Assembly (NCBI RefSeq): GCF_020783655.1
Contig: NZ_JAJGQH010000011.1
Coordinates: 117,028-181,027 of the forward strand
From: Xanthomonas melonis
GTDB taxonomy: Bacteria > Pseudomonadota > Gammaproteobacteria > Xanthomonadales > Xanthomonadaceae
Length of the DNA stretch: 64,000 nt
Direction: 5' to 3'
The translations under genes and the position numbers were made by a program. Below the pieces are notes generated by a model. It had not been told where the DNA came from. It did not search any database and saw only the letters and a program-made list of their open reading frames with translations. Of this stretch, positions 37,114 through 46,740 are shown one piece after another; the stretch's first letter is position 1; each line of letters starts with the position of its first letter.

Positions 37114-39207
37114 TCAGTCGGCCAACCGCTCCCACAGGAAGCTGTAGGCCAGGGCCGCCATATGCGCGGCCTGTGCGTTGTTGGCCGCGCCGCCGTGGCC
37201 GCCTTCGATGTTCTCGTAGTAGGTCACGTCCTTGCCGGCGTCGATCATCCTGGCGGCCATCTTGCGGGCGTGGCCCGGATGCACGCGGTCGTCGCGCGTG
37301 GAGGTGAGGAAGATCGTCGGCGGGTAGGTCTTGTTCGGATCGAACAGGTGGTACGGCGAGAAGGTCTGGATGAAGTTCCAGTCGTCGGTGTCCGGGTTGC
37401 CATACTCGGCCATCCACGAGGCGCCGGCCAGCAAATGGCTGTAGCGCTTCATGTCCAGCAGCGGCACCTGCACCACCACCGCACCGAACAGCTCCGGATA
37501 CTGGGTAAGCATGTTGCCCGTCATCAGGCCGCCATTACTGCCACCCTGCACGCCCAGATGCCTGGCCGAGGTGATCTTGCGCGCGACCAGATCCTTGGCT
37601 ACGGCGGCCATGTCCTCGTAGGCCTTGTGGCGATTCTGCTTGAGCGCGGCCTGATGCCAGCGCGGACCATACTCGCCGCCGCCGCGGATGTTGGCAACGG
37701 CATAGACGCCGCCCTTCTCCAGCCAGGCACGCCCCAGGCCACCGGAATAGTTCGGCGTCATCGAGATCTCGAACCCACCATAGCCGTACAGCAGCGTCGG
37801 CGCGCTGCCATCGAGCTTCAGGTCCTTCGGACGCACCAGGAAGTACGGCACGCGGGTACCGTCCTTGCTGGTGGCGAAGTGCTGCTCGATGCTGTCCTGG
37901 CCGGCATCGAAGAACGCTGGCATCGTCTTGAGCGGCTGCGGCGCGCTGCCGACATCCACCCACGACAGCGTGGTCGGGGTCAGGTAATCGGTGACGGTCA
38001 GCCACAGCGCGTCGCTATCGTTGCTGTCCACCGCCTCCACGCCCACGGTACCGAAGGCCGGCGCCCCAACGAAGGCGCTCTTCTTCCAGCCAGCCTGCGA
38101 CGGCGTCAGCACGCTCAGCCGGTTCTTGACGTCGTCCAGCACGTTCAGCACCAGATGCGACCTGGTCCACGCCATTCCTGCCAGCGAGGTGGTTGCGGTG
38201 GGTTCGAACAACACCTCGAAACTGCGCTTGCCGGCCGTGAAGTCGTCCAGGCGCGTGGCCAGCAGCGAGCCGGCCTTGTAGCTCTTGCCGCCCACCGTCC
38301 ACGGCTCGCGCAGCTCCAGCGTCAGCCACTGGCGCTTGACCGACTTGCTGGCCGAGTTGGGCACATCCACCTTGGCCAGCGTGCCGTCGGCGCCCTTCAG
38401 GTACAGCTCGTCGTTGTAGAAGGCCAGCGTGCGGCTGACGTAATCGCGTTCGAAGCCGGGCGTGTCGTCGTGCACCGCGGCGATGTACATGTCGGTCGGC
38501 TTGCCTTCGTAGACCACCGTGGCGGCACTGAGCGGCGTACCCCGCTTCCATTGCTTGGCAATGCGCGGATAACCGGAAGTGGTCATCGTTCCGGGGCCGA
38601 AATCGCTGAACACATACACCGTGTCCTCATCGATCCAGCCCAGCCCACCCTTGGCTTCCGGGCGGAAGAAGCCGTCCTTGACCCACTGCTTGCTGGTCAA
38701 GTCGAACTCGCGCGTGACATCGGCATCGGCACCGCCGCGCGACAGTGCGATCAGGCAGCGCTCGTAGTCCGGGCGCAGGCAGTCGGCGCCGTGCCAGACC
38801 CAGTTTTCGCCCTCGGCCTTGTTGAGCGCATCCAGGTCCAACACCGTTTCCCATTTGGGCGCCGGCTTGCGGTATTCGTCCAGGGTGGTGCGCCGCCACA
38901 GGCCGCGCTCGTGCTGCTTGTCCTTCCAGAAGTTGTAGTAGAACGCGCCGATCTTCTGCACGGCGGGAATCTTGGCATCCGAATCGAGCACTTCGCGGAT
39001 GCTGGTCTCCATCTGCTTGAACGCCGGGGTGGACGCCAGGCGGGCTTCGGTCCGGGCGTTCTGGGTCTTGACCCAGTCCAGCGGCTTGGCGCCGGTGACT
39101 TCCTCCAGCCAGGCGTACGGATCGTTGGACACGGCAGTTTCCTCTGCGCAGACGGCGCCAGCGGTGATCAAGCCTGCAGCCAGGCAGACGGAGGCGAACT
39201 TGGACAT
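37114..39207 (-). CDS. Exported prolyl oligopeptidase-family protease (S9A)
   Basis: 697 residues. Signal peptide about 1-21, N-terminal DPYAWLEEVTGAKPLDWV segment and propeller, then the hydrolase domain with catalytic Ser557 (GVQGGSNGGLM), an Asp in TSTRDDRVHPGHARK and a His in EGGHGGAANN. The YGYGGFEISMTPNYSGG motif belongs to this branch. It probably cleaves short proline-containing peptides in the periplasm. It lies 68 nt downstream of a small membrane protein gene in the same direction. The longer upstream frame overlaps that gene and is rejected. Confidence 0.94.
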   Translation of the reverse strand: MSKFASVCLAAGLITAGAVCAEETAVSNDPYAWLEEVTGAKPLDWVKTQNARTEARLASTPAFKQMETSIREVLDSDAKIPAVQKIGAFYYNFWKDKQHERGLWRRTTLDEYRKPAPKWETVLDLDALNKAEGENWVWHGADCLRPDYERCLIALSRGGADADVTREFDLTSKQWVKDGFFRPEAKGGLGWIDEDTVYVFSDFGPGTMTTSGYPRIAKQWKRGTPLSAATVVYEGKPTDMYIAAVHDDTPGFERDYVSRTLAFYNDELYLKGADGTLAKVDVPNSASKSVKRQWLTLELREPWTVGGKSYKAGSLLATRLDDFTAGKRSFEVLFEPTATTSLAGMAWTRSHLVLNVLDDVKNRLSVLTPSQAGWKKSAFVGAPAFGTVGVEAVDSNDSDALWLTVTDYLTPTTLSWVDVGSAPQPLKTMPAFFDAGQDSIEQHFATSKDGTRVPYFLVRPKDLKLDGSAPTLLYGYGGFEISMTPNYSGGLGRAWLEKGGVYAVANIRGGGEYGPRWHQAALKQNRHKAYEDMAAVAKDLVARKITSARHLGVQGGSNGGLMTGNMLTQYPELFGAVVVQVPLLDMKRYSHLLAGASWMAEYGNPDTDDWNFIQTFSPYHLFDPNKTYPPTIFLTSTRDDRVHPGHARKMAARMIDAGKDVTYYENIEGGHGGAANNAQAAHMAALAYSFLWERLAD

Positions 39208-39275
39208 GGAGTTTCCGGGAGTAAACCAACCCCGGAAACTACCACGACGCTTCGCCGGCCCCACCCTGCCAAAGG

Positions 39276-39593
39276 TCAGGCCGCACTGGCCCGCGCTGGT
39301 GCCGTCAGTCGCGCGCTGGCGCGGCGACGCTGCGCCTGCGGCCGGCGCCGACGCGCCACGGCGCGCCGCGTGCCTGGCCATCGCAACACAGGCAAGGCAA
39401 ACCGGTACAGGCTCCACCAGGCCAGCATCGGCATGCCGACCAGCCACAGCGGCAGCCAGCCGATCCATTCGCTGTCCCCGCGTGCGGCCGGCCATACCAG
39501 CACCAGCGCAAGTCCAGCCAGGGCGATCTGTCGAACCGGGCGCAGCACGCGCGGATCGGGACGTTCGGAACGACTGTTGGGGCGATGCGACAT
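39276..39593 (-). CDS. Small membrane protein of unknown function
   Basis: 105 residues. Two hydrophobic segments (about 20-37 and 43-62) joined by a short loop, followed by a strongly basic C-terminal tail of about 30 Arg/Ala residues that should face the cytoplasm. I recognise no family. It sits upstream of the prolyl oligopeptidase gene in the same direction. Coding status is supported by the clear two-segment topology but remains less certain than for its neighbours. Confidence 0.6.
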   Translation of the reverse strand: MSHRPNSRSERPDPRVLRPVRQIALAGLALVLVWPAARGDSEWIGWLPLWLVGMPMLAWWSLYRFALPVLRWPGTRRAVARRRRPQAQRRRASARLTAPARASAA

Positions 39594-39962
39594 GACGGCA
39601 CTCCGTGGCGGGAAGATCGGGACAGGCCGCCAGGATTGCCTGCGCGCATCTCACCGACTGCGACCCATGCGACGCAGACCGATACCGGCGCTTCGGCGAC
39701 TGCCAGCGCGGGCCGCACGGCGGGCCCTGCCCGGTTCGCGCCGTCCCCGCCAGGTGTGCCGACCGGGCGCATGCGGCTATCGACAGGCCTTCAGCGCGGC
39801 GACTGCACGCGCAGCAGGTCGATCAGCGCTGCTGCGCCCAAGGCCCACACCGCGGCCGCGACGTCGCGTGCCCCGCAACGCCCTCCCAAACCCGACCGTT
39901 GACGCAAACTTGCCCCCCGCATGCGGTAGTGTGCTGAACCTCTTGCCCTTTGTGATGTTGCG
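39594..39962. other. Divergent intergenic region without recognised features
   Basis: About 370 bp between the small membrane protein gene and the lipocalin gene, transcribed apart. It must contain both promoters. Open frames crossing it have implausible composition, and I see no repeat or operator that I can defend. Confidence 0.5.
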
Positions 39963-40532
39963 ATGCGCCTGACCGTTACGATCGCCCTCGCCGTCCTGCT
40001 CGTGCTCGGCCTGCCCGCCGCGCATGCCAAGGATCCGCCCAGCACCGCGCCGGCGATCGATCTGTCCAAGATCATGGGCACCTGGTACGTGATCGCACGC
40101 ATGCCCAACCCGGTCGAGCGCGGGCATGTGACCAGCCGTGACGAATACACCCTGGTCGAAGACGGCAAGGTGGCCGTGCGCTATCTGTATCGCGATGGCT
40201 TCAACGCGCCGGAAAAGGAAGTCAAGGCGCGCGCCTCGGTGGATGCGGACAGCGGCAATCGCGACTGGAGGGTCTGGTTCTACAAGGTGATCCCGACCAA
40301 GCAGCGCATCCTGGAGATCGCCCCGGATGGCTCGTGGATGCTGATCTCCTATCCGGGCCGGGATCTGGCGTGGATCTTTTCGCGCAAGCAGGACATGAGC
40401 CGCGACCAGTACCGCACCCTGGTCAACAAGATGCGCGACGATTACGGCATCTACACCGACAAACTCAAACGCGTGCCGCAGCTGCGCGAGCAGGTGGACC
40501 GGCTGGGGTTCGAAGTACCGAACGAGCGTTGA
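39963..40532 (+). CDS. Secreted lipocalin, Blc-like
   Basis: 189 residues. Cleavable signal peptide (about 1-22, AHA end), then the bacterial lipocalin pattern: GTWYVIARMPNPVERG near residue 39, strand VEDGKVAVRYLYRDGF, and SYPGRDLAWIFSRKQDMSRDQYRTLVNKM near the end. E. coli Blc is an outer-membrane lipoprotein that binds lysophospholipids. This protein has no lipobox Cys, so it is probably soluble in the periplasm. Single gene. Confidence 0.9.
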   Translation: MRLTVTIALAVLLVLGLPAAHAKDPPSTAPAIDLSKIMGTWYVIARMPNPVERGHVTSRDEYTLVEDGKVAVRYLYRDGFNAPEKEVKARASVDADSGNRDWRVWFYKVIPTKQRILEIAPDGSWMLISYPGRDLAWIFSRKQDMSRDQYRTLVNKMRDDYGIYTDKLKRVPQLREQVDRLGFEVPNER

Positions 40533-40843
40533 TCCCCGCACCGCGATGACCCGGAGGTCGCCACCTGGCGGCCCGAAAGGCAGATGCCGGTGCCGATCAC
40601 GAGCACGCGGTGGGCCGCGAAGCACAGGTCGGCCCGCTGCGCAGGCGGCTGACACCACCGCTGCAATACACCTCACGCAGTGGCGATGACCTCGCCCGCT
40701 GGCCATGGAGGTGGGCGGCTCCAGGCGAGCCTACGGACGTCGGGCCCGCCTCATGGCGCTCACGGGGGCGCGAGCATCCGCGGCGCCCGCACGGTCGGCA
40801 AGATCCCGCCAGAGGCGGCGGCCCGAGACTGCGGCAACCTGGC
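40533..40843. other. Intergenic region between convergent genes
   Basis: About 310 bp between the lipocalin gene and the WYL regulator gene, which converge. GC-rich with several short self-complementary stretches (for example near 40553-40610) but no terminator with a U-run and no recognised RNA family. Confidence 0.45.
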
Positions 40844-41809
40844 TCAGTCGTAATTGCTCAACGCCAGCGAGAGCAGGGCCTTGGCCTGCTCGCGCAACGA
40901 CATCGGCTCGACGATCTCCGCATCCGAACCGTAATGCAGTACGTCCATCAGCAGCTCGCGCGAATTGCTGTAGGGCAATTTGAGCTCGTAGCGGCCGTCG
41001 GCGAGAAAACGGCCCTGCTGCTTGGAGTGCCAGTGTTCGTCGGCCACCCAGCGCGCGGCCTTGGCGCTGAAGACGATGGTCGCCCAGCCCTTGGGCGCAC
41101 CGGAGAAAATGCCGTAGCTGGCGGCCAGTTGCTCGTCCAGTTCGCTGTCGGGTACGTCGCGCGGCGCCGCATCCAGCAGCCGTGCGTGATTGATGCGGTC
41201 CACCGCGAAACTGCGCACGCCATCGCGGCCGTGGTCCCAGGCGTCCAGGTACCAGTTGTCGCGGTAGTGGGTGATGCGCTGCGGCGAGACGGTGCGCTTG
41301 GTCGATTCGTCGGTGGAGCGGGCGCGGTAATCGAAGCTCAGCTGCTTGCGCTCCAGCACGCCTGAGGCCACGGTGCGGAAACTGGCTTCGTCCAGCTTGC
41401 GGCCGCGATGCGGAATCACCCGCACCCGGTCCACCGGCCACTGCGAGACGCCGGCCTGGGCGGCCAGCAGGCCTTCGATGCGCTGCTGCAGCGGCGCCAG
41501 CATCGACGACAACACCCCGCCGCCGGTGCGTGCCAGCAACTGTTGGGAGGCCAGCAACGCATGCAGCTCTTCCGAACTCAGCCACAGTCCTGGTAGCTCG
41601 AAACGGTCGCTTTCGCCGGACAGATAGCGAAAGCCGGACTCGCCATCGCCTTCCACCGGCGCCATCAGCGCATCGCGCAGGAACGCCAGGTCGCGGTACA
41701 CGGTGGCGCGGGAACAGCTCAGCTCATCCTGCAGCCGCGCCACCGTGACCGGGTAGCGTGCCGACTTGAGCAAGCGATGCAGTGCATTGATGCGTTCATA
41801 GCGGTCCAT
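40844..41809 (-). CDS. WYL-domain transcriptional regulator (DeoR-type helix-turn-helix)
   Basis: 321 residues. N-terminal winged helix (about 1-55: RLLKSARYPVTVARLQDELSCSRATVYRDLAFLRD) followed by the WYL domain (about 140-220) with RDNWYLDAWDH and the WCX-like C-terminus. WYL domains sense nucleic acids or nucleotides in several regulators, and relatives control DNA repair or defence genes. No defence genes are near, so the target is unknown. Confidence 0.92.
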   Translation of the reverse strand: MDRYERINALHRLLKSARYPVTVARLQDELSCSRATVYRDLAFLRDALMAPVEGDGESGFRYLSGESDRFELPGLWLSSEELHALLASQQLLARTGGGVLSSMLAPLQQRIEGLLAAQAGVSQWPVDRVRVIPHRGRKLDEASFRTVASGVLERKQLSFDYRARSTDESTKRTVSPQRITHYRDNWYLDAWDHGRDGVRSFAVDRINHARLLDAAPRDVPDSELDEQLAASYGIFSGAPKGWATIVFSAKAARWVADEHWHSKQQGRFLADGRYELKLPYSNSRELLMDVLHYGSDAEIVEPMSLREQAKALLSLALSNYD

Positions 41810-42101
41810 GCGCCGATTATGTCCGGTTCTTCGTGCCGCGGGGTGAGCGTGCGCCGTTTCCTCGCGAGGGGTACCGCCTGTCCGGCCGCGCTGCCGGCAC
41901 TGCGGCAGCGATGGGGTGGAGGGTTTGGCGGCTGGCGGATTCAGCCTGCCTTTCCGGCTCGTCGGCGGCCGTCTTCGGGCACCGCAGCCGAACCGCCACT
42001 AAAGCAGGGCGTTCACCTGGTCATGACGGAGCGCACAGTCCGTTATCATGAAACCGCTTTCACCTCTCCCACTCCCGTTACGTCCTTCAAGCGAGCCGCC
42101 C

Positions 42102-42908
42102 ATGTCCCGCCGTGCCCCGTTGTCTGCCCTGTTGCCACTGCTGTTGATCGCACCTGCCGCATGGGCTCAGTCGATCGCGGTTGCACCGACACCGGTCGAC
42201 CCCGCGGCAGCGTTGGTGCCCTCGCCCTGGAGCGGCAGCAGCGGCGAGCTGGGTTACGCCTCGGCACACGGCAACAGCACCACCGACAGCCTCAACGGCC
42301 GCGTCCGCCTGCGTTACACCGACGGCGACTGGATCCACAGCCTGGACGCCACCGCGCTGCGCTCGAGCTCGGAATACACCAATACCAACGACGACGGCAC
42401 CACCACGCGCGAGCGCCAGACCACCGCCGAGCGTTACACCGGCAGCGCCGGCAGCGCGCTGCAGTTGGGCGAGCATCGCCAGCTCACTGCCACGGGTCGT
42501 TACGAACACGACGATTTCGCTACCTACGATCGCCTGGCGACCTTCGGTATCGGTTATGGCACGCGCCTGATCGATGCGGATCGGTTCTATCTGGACGCGC
42601 AGGTGGGTCCGGGTATCCGCCGTGCGCACAACAGCGAGGACGACCGCAACGAGACCGGGCTGATCGGGCGCGGCCTGTTCGATCTGAAGTACACCGTGAC
42701 CGACAACACCGATCTGATCAACACGCTGCTGGTGGAGTCGGGCGAATACAACACCTATGCGCAGAACGATTTCGGCGTGCAGGTCAGCATGAACTCGCAC
42801 TTCGCGCTCAAGGCCGCCTGGCAGATGCGCCGCAATAGCGACGTCAGCGAAGGCGACAAGAAGACCGACACGCTGACCACGGTGAATCTGGTCTACACCT
42901 TCAAGTAA
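42102..42908 (+). CDS. DUF481 outer-membrane beta-barrel protein (YdiY-like)
   Basis: 268 residues. Signal peptide about 1-23 (AWAQ). The mature protein alternates hydrophobic and polar residues (GELGYASAHGNSTTDSLNGRVRLRYTDG) and ends with the aromatic strand NLVYTFK, as in outer-membrane barrels. Family function is unknown. An in-frame ATG 54 nt earlier was rejected because 42102 begins the standard signal peptide. Single gene, convergent with hemC, with a decayed palindromic repeat between. Confidence 0.9.
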   Translation: MSRRAPLSALLPLLLIAPAAWAQSIAVAPTPVDPAAALVPSPWSGSSGELGYASAHGNSTTDSLNGRVRLRYTDGDWIHSLDATALRSSSEYTNTNDDGTTTRERQTTAERYTGSAGSALQLGEHRQLTATGRYEHDDFATYDRLATFGIGYGTRLIDADRFYLDAQVGPGIRRAHNSEDDRNETGLIGRGLFDLKYTVTDNTDLINTLLVESGEYNTYAQNDFGVQVSMNSHFALKAAWQMRRNSDVSEGDKKTDTLTTVNLVYTFK

Positions 42909-42988
42909 GCGCGCGCACTCGACCGCAGGCTTGGGAGACAGGCGATCCGATGCGCCGACCGGCGCTGCGCTGGTCGACAGGTCGCTCG

Positions 42989-43053
42989 CGTAGAAGCGCA
43001 TCCGGGCGCGGCGGGTTCCGGGTAAGGCCCATCGCGGCCGGTTCCGTTCCTAC
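42989..43053. repeat. Decayed copy of the long palindromic element
   Basis: CGTAGAAGCGCATCCGGGCG opposes CGGTTCCGTTCCTACG with several mismatches. The core shares the CGCA-CCGGGCGCG layout with the perfect repeat at 17778-17838. It lies between the convergent DUF481 and hemC genes. Confidence 0.55.
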
Positions 43054-43152
43054 GGGACGCGGGCATCGGGCGATTGTCCGGCAAGGCGCCGCCACCGGGT
43101 CGTTGCTGCCGCTGCAGCAGGATTTCTCGGGCCGGCGGGCCCGTGCGCAGCG

Positions 43153-44067
43153 CTACAGCTCGGCCAGCAGTTGCGCGGCGCCCTTGTCGAACAGCCCCTG
43201 CGCGACGCGGCGGCCGAGCGCTTCGGTATCGTCGGCACTGCCGTGCGCGTCGGCGTGGATCAGCCGGCCATCGCTGGCGCTGCCGACCATGCCTTGCAGG
43301 TACAGGCCCTGCCCCTCCCAACGCGCGAAGGCGGCCACCGGCACATGGCAGCTGCCGTGCAGCGCACGATTCATGGCGCGCTCGGCTTCCACGCAGGCGC
43401 GGGTGCTGGACGCATCCAGCACCGCCAGCAGCGCATGGATGCGCGCATCGTCGCCGCGGCACTCCACCGCCACCGCGCCCTGCGCCGGCGCCGGCAGCCA
43501 TTCCGGCGCGTCCAATCGCGCGCTGATGCGTGCGTCCAGGCCCAGCCGCTGCAGGCCGGCGCAGGCCAGCACGATGGCGTCGTAGCCGCCGTTGTCGAGT
43601 TTGGCCAGGCGGGTGTTGACGTTGCCGCGCAGATCGATCAGTTCCAGATCCGGGCGCGCGGCACGCAGCTGCGCCTGACGTCGCAACGAAGAGGTGCCCA
43701 CGCGCGCTCCCAGCGGCAGCGCCTGCAGGCTGGCATAGAGGTTGGAGACCAGCGCGTCGGCGGGATCGCCACGGGTCAGGATCGCCGGCAGCACGAACGG
43801 CGCATCCAGTTCCATCGGCACGTCCTTGAGCGAATGCACTGCGCAATCGGCCTCCCCGCGCAGCATCGCCAGCTCCAGTTCCTTCAGGAACAGGCCCTTG
43901 CCACCGATCGCCGCCAGCGAACGGTCCAGCACTTCGTCGCCACGCGTGCTCATCGGCACCAGCACGACTTCCAGGCCGGGGTGCTGCTGGCGCAACGCTG
44001 CGGCGACGTGTTCGCTCTGCCAGAGGGCAAGCGGGCTTTTACGGGTAGCGATGCGGAGCGTGGTCAT
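43153..44067 (-). CDS. hemC: Hydroxymethylbilane synthase (porphobilinogen deaminase)
   Basis: 304 residues. Joins four porphobilinogen units into hydroxymethylbilane in haem synthesis. Cys240 in GSCHVPVAA carries the dipyrromethane cofactor. [21 protein letters not shown] and [11 protein letters not shown] are the substrate and cofactor binding motifs. Last gene of an esterase-algZ-algR-hemC series; hemC next to algR is also the Pseudomonas arrangement. Confidence 0.97.
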   Translation of the reverse strand: MTTLRIATRKSPLALWQSEHVAAALRQQHPGLEVVLVPMSTRGDEVLDRSLAAIGGKGLFLKELELAMLRGEADCAVHSLKDVPMELDAPFVLPAILTRGDPADALVSNLYASLQALPLGARVGTSSLRRQAQLRAARPDLELIDLRGNVNTRLAKLDNGGYDAIVLACAGLQRLGLDARISARLDAPEWLPAPAQGAVAVECRGDDARIHALLAVLDASSTRACVEAERAMNRALHGSCHVPVAAFARWEGQGLYLQGMVGSASDGRLIHADAHGSADDTEALGRRVAQGLFDKGAAQLLAEL

Positions 44068-44097
44068 CCCGCCATTATCGCGGAGCGGGCCGGTAAC

Positions 44098-44841
44098 TCA
44101 TACATGGCGGAGCTGGTCGCGCAGGCTGGCCACGCAGCGACGGCTCACTTCCAGGGTCTGCGGCACGTTGCGCAGCACCGCATGCACCTGGCCATCGCTG
44201 CCGCGACGCAGTTCCACCAGCTCGTCGCGGGCGACCAGGCAATTGCGGTGGATGCGCACCAGACGATCGGAAAATTCGTCTTCCAGCGATTTGAGCGACT
44301 CTTCGATCAGGTCCTCGCCACGGGTGTGGTGGACGATGACGTATTTCTCTTCGGCCTGCAGGTAGCGGATGTCGCCGATGGCAATCAGCCGCAGGCTGCC
44401 GCGCAGGCGGGCGCACAGATGGGTGCGCAGCGGGGTCGGCGCGGCGCTGGGGACGCGCCCGGCCAGAAAGGTCGCCACGCGCTCCAGCGCGGCGGCCAGA
44501 CGCTCCGGGCGTACCGGCTTCATCAGGTAATCCAGCGCGGCCGCATCGAACGCCGACAGCGCATGCTGGTCGTAGGCGGTGCAGAACACCACCGCCGGTT
44601 GCGGCTGGCACTGCCGTAGCAGCCGCGCGGTCTCCAGCCCGTCCACGCCGGGCATGGCGATATCCAGCAGCACCAGGTCCGGGTGCCACTGCTCGCACTG
44701 CTGCAGCACCTGCTGGCCGTTTTCGGCCTCGCCGATCACCTGTACCTGCGGATGTTCGCCCAACAGCATGCGCAGGCGCTCGCGCGCCAGGGGCTCGTCA
44801 TCGGCGATCAACACCCGCACTCGCATGGCCGTCATGGACAT
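44098..44841 (-). CDS. algR: LytTR-family response regulator AlgR
   Basis: 247 residues. Receiver domain with phospho-acceptor Asp60 (DLVLLDIAMPG) and acidic pair Asp14-Asp15, then a C-terminal LytTR DNA-binding domain (about 140-245: YLQAEEKYVIVHHTRGEDLIEESLKSLE, RIHRNCLVARDEL). In Pseudomonas AlgR controls alginate, type IV pili and virulence. 30 nt upstream of hemC and 24 nt downstream of algZ. A later Met (residue 6) is also possible as the start. Confidence 0.94.
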   Translation of the reverse strand: MSMTAMRVRVLIADDEPLARERLRMLLGEHPQVQVIGEAENGQQVLQQCEQWHPDLVLLDIAMPGVDGLETARLLRQCQPQPAVVFCTAYDQHALSAFDAAALDYLMKPVRPERLAAALERVATFLAGRVPSAAPTPLRTHLCARLRGSLRLIAIGDIRYLQAEEKYVIVHHTRGEDLIEESLKSLEDEFSDRLVRIHRNCLVARDELVELRRGSDGQVHAVLRNVPQTLEVSRRCVASLRDQLRHV

Positions 44842-44865
44842 CCCCCTCGCTGCGGCGACTCTCCC

Positions 44866-45918
44866 TCACGGCAGCGGCAATGTGATCTCGCAGGCATAGT
44901 AGCCTTCGGCCCAGCTGGCCGCCATCCGTGCCCCGGCGCCGAACTGGAACGCCAGCCGGTGCGAGATGCTGGCCTGGGCGTGCCCTGCACCGGCCAGCAG
45001 TGGCGCCAGGGTCCCCGGCTGCGGAGCCGGATTGACGATGCGGATCTGCAACTGGTTGCCGCGCTGGCGCAGCGACAGGTACAGCGTGCCGCCCTCGGGC
45101 ATGCGCGAGACCCCGTGCAGCACCGCGTTTTCCACCAGCGGCTGCAGCACCAGGCGCGGCATCGGCAAGTCCCAGGGCAAGGGCTCCTGGCGATGCCAGC
45201 GCACCTGCAAACGCTCGCCCAGGCGCAGCGATTCGATCGCCAGATAGCGCTCGGCCAGCTCACATTCGGCACGCAGGGTGGAGCCACCTTCGCCGGCGCC
45301 CAACGCGGCGCGGAACAGGTCCGACAGGTCCAGCACCGCCTGCTCGGCGACCACGGGGTCGCGCCGCAGCAGGCTGGCGATCAGGTTCATGCTGTTGAAC
45401 AGGAAGTGCGGGCGGATGCGCGCCTGCAGTGCATCGGCCTCGGCGCGGGCATTGGCCTGCACCTGCGCCTCCCAGCGGTCGCTGACATAAAAATAGCGCA
45501 GCGCCAGCGCGGTGATCAGCACCACCGTCGCCGCGCTGCCCAGGGTGAAGCGCCAGAAGCCGACCAGGGGCCCCAGCGGTGCCTGCCCGAGCACGGCGTA
45601 CAGCCCATGCACGATGCCGGCGCCCAGCATCGCCACCACCGCGGCGATCAGCAGCGCGCTCAGCCCGCCCAATCGGGGCGGCAGCCGCGACAGCGCGGGC
45701 CGCAGCACGCACAGCAACACGCTGACCGCCAACGCCAGCCACAGCGCCAGGCCGCTGGCCGAGACGAAGCGCGACAGGGTGATGCTGCGCGCCGCGCCGG
45801 CGTCGGGCACCAGGGTCACCACCAGCACCACCAGTTCGGCCAGCCCCAGCATCGCTCCCAGCCGCGGCAGCCGGCACAGGTCCGGCATCCAGGCGATCTG
45901 GGAGGAGCTGGCGGCCAT
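44866..45918 (-). CDS. algZ: LytS-type sensor histidine kinase AlgZ/FimS
   Basis: 350 residues. Four or so N-terminal membrane segments (to about residue 145), then a His_kinase domain with the phospho-acceptor motif RIRPHFLFNSMN (His171) and an ATPase domain containing QPLVENAVLHGVS. This is the short LytS/FimS architecture that partners a LytTR regulator, here the adjacent AlgR. Starts 4 nt after the esterase stop, so the whole block is probably one transcript. Confidence 0.93.
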   Translation of the reverse strand: MAASSSQIAWMPDLCRLPRLGAMLGLAELVVLVVTLVPDAGAARSITLSRFVSASGLALWLALAVSVLLCVLRPALSRLPPRLGGLSALLIAAVVAMLGAGIVHGLYAVLGQAPLGPLVGFWRFTLGSAATVVLITALALRYFYVSDRWEAQVQANARAEADALQARIRPHFLFNSMNLIASLLRRDPVVAEQAVLDLSDLFRAALGAGEGGSTLRAECELAERYLAIESLRLGERLQVRWHRQEPLPWDLPMPRLVLQPLVENAVLHGVSRMPEGGTLYLSLRQRGNQLQIRIVNPAPQPGTLAPLLAGAGHAQASISHRLAFQFGAGARMAASWAEGYYACEITLPLP

Positions 45919-45922
45919 CGGC

Positions 45923-46591
45923 TCAGGCGGCGGTGAAGCGCGCCTGCATCCAGTCGCGCAGGGCGTCGATCTCTTCCAGGCAGACCTGGTGCCCCATCGG
46001 ATAGGTGTGCCAGTCCAGCGCGAAGCCGAGCGTGCGCAGCGCCTGCATGCTGGCCTGGCCGGCCGCGAACGGCACCACCGGGTCGGCCGTGCCGTGGGCC
46101 ATGAACAGCGGTTGGACGGTGGCGGCCGACTGCAGCTGGCTGGCGGCAGCGGCCGGGTCCGGCAGATAGGTCGACAGCGCGATCAGCCCGGCCAGCGGCA
46201 CGCTGCGCTGCAGACCCACCGCCAGGGTCACCGCCCCGCCCTGCGAAAACCCGGCCAGCAGGATGCGCTCGGGCGCGATGCCGCGACGCTGCTCCTGGGC
46301 GATCAGGGCTTCGACCTGGGCCACCGACTCGGCGATCCCGGCCTTGTCGGCGCGCTGGGAGAAGTCCATGCCGACGATGTCGTACCACCCGCGCATGCGC
46401 ACGCCGTTGTTGATGGTGATCGGACGGATCGGCGCATGCGGGAACACGAAGCGCAGCGCCGGCCACTGCGGGCGCACCAGCTCCGGCACCAGCGGGGCGA
46501 AGTCGCTGCCGTCGGCGCCCAGGCCATGCAGCCACAGCACGGTCCACTGCGGGTTCGGTCCAGTCTCGCGTTCGATCACGTCCAGCATCAT
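45923..46591 (-). CDS. Alpha/beta-hydrolase, carboxylesterase/phospholipase family
   Basis: 222 residues. Compact esterase of the acyl-protein-thioesterase-like group: oxyanion segment LWLHGLGADGSDF, nucleophile Ser116 in GFSQGG, Asp in HGTADPVVP, His in PMGHQV. Likely cytoplasmic, hydrolysing short acyl esters. It is the first gene of the block running into algZ, algR and hemC with a 4-nt gap, a link whose meaning is not obvious. Confidence 0.93.
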   Translation of the reverse strand: MMLDVIERETGPNPQWTVLWLHGLGADGSDFAPLVPELVRPQWPALRFVFPHAPIRPITINNGVRMRGWYDIVGMDFSQRADKAGIAESVAQVEALIAQEQRRGIAPERILLAGFSQGGAVTLAVGLQRSVPLAGLIALSTYLPDPAAAASQLQSAATVQPLFMAHGTADPVVPFAAGQASMQALRTLGFALDWHTYPMGHQVCLEEIDALRDWMQARFTAA

Positions 46592-46740
46592 CCAGCTCCG
46601 CTTGCGGGCTGGGCATTATGCCCTGCGCGACAGGCAGGGCCGATCACCTGGCACCGGATGCGGCGATCCGTCGCTGCCGTGGCGGCCGGCAGCCGTCAGC
46701 CGAAGACGCATCGGCCGGCAAGGCTAGCGCCGCCGCGCAC

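Noticed and set aside
40553..40615. Possible riboswitch or structured RNA between the lipocalin and WYL genes
   Set aside because: There are self-complementary GC-rich stretches but no match to a known aptamer core that I can identify, and the region lies between convergent 3-prime ends.
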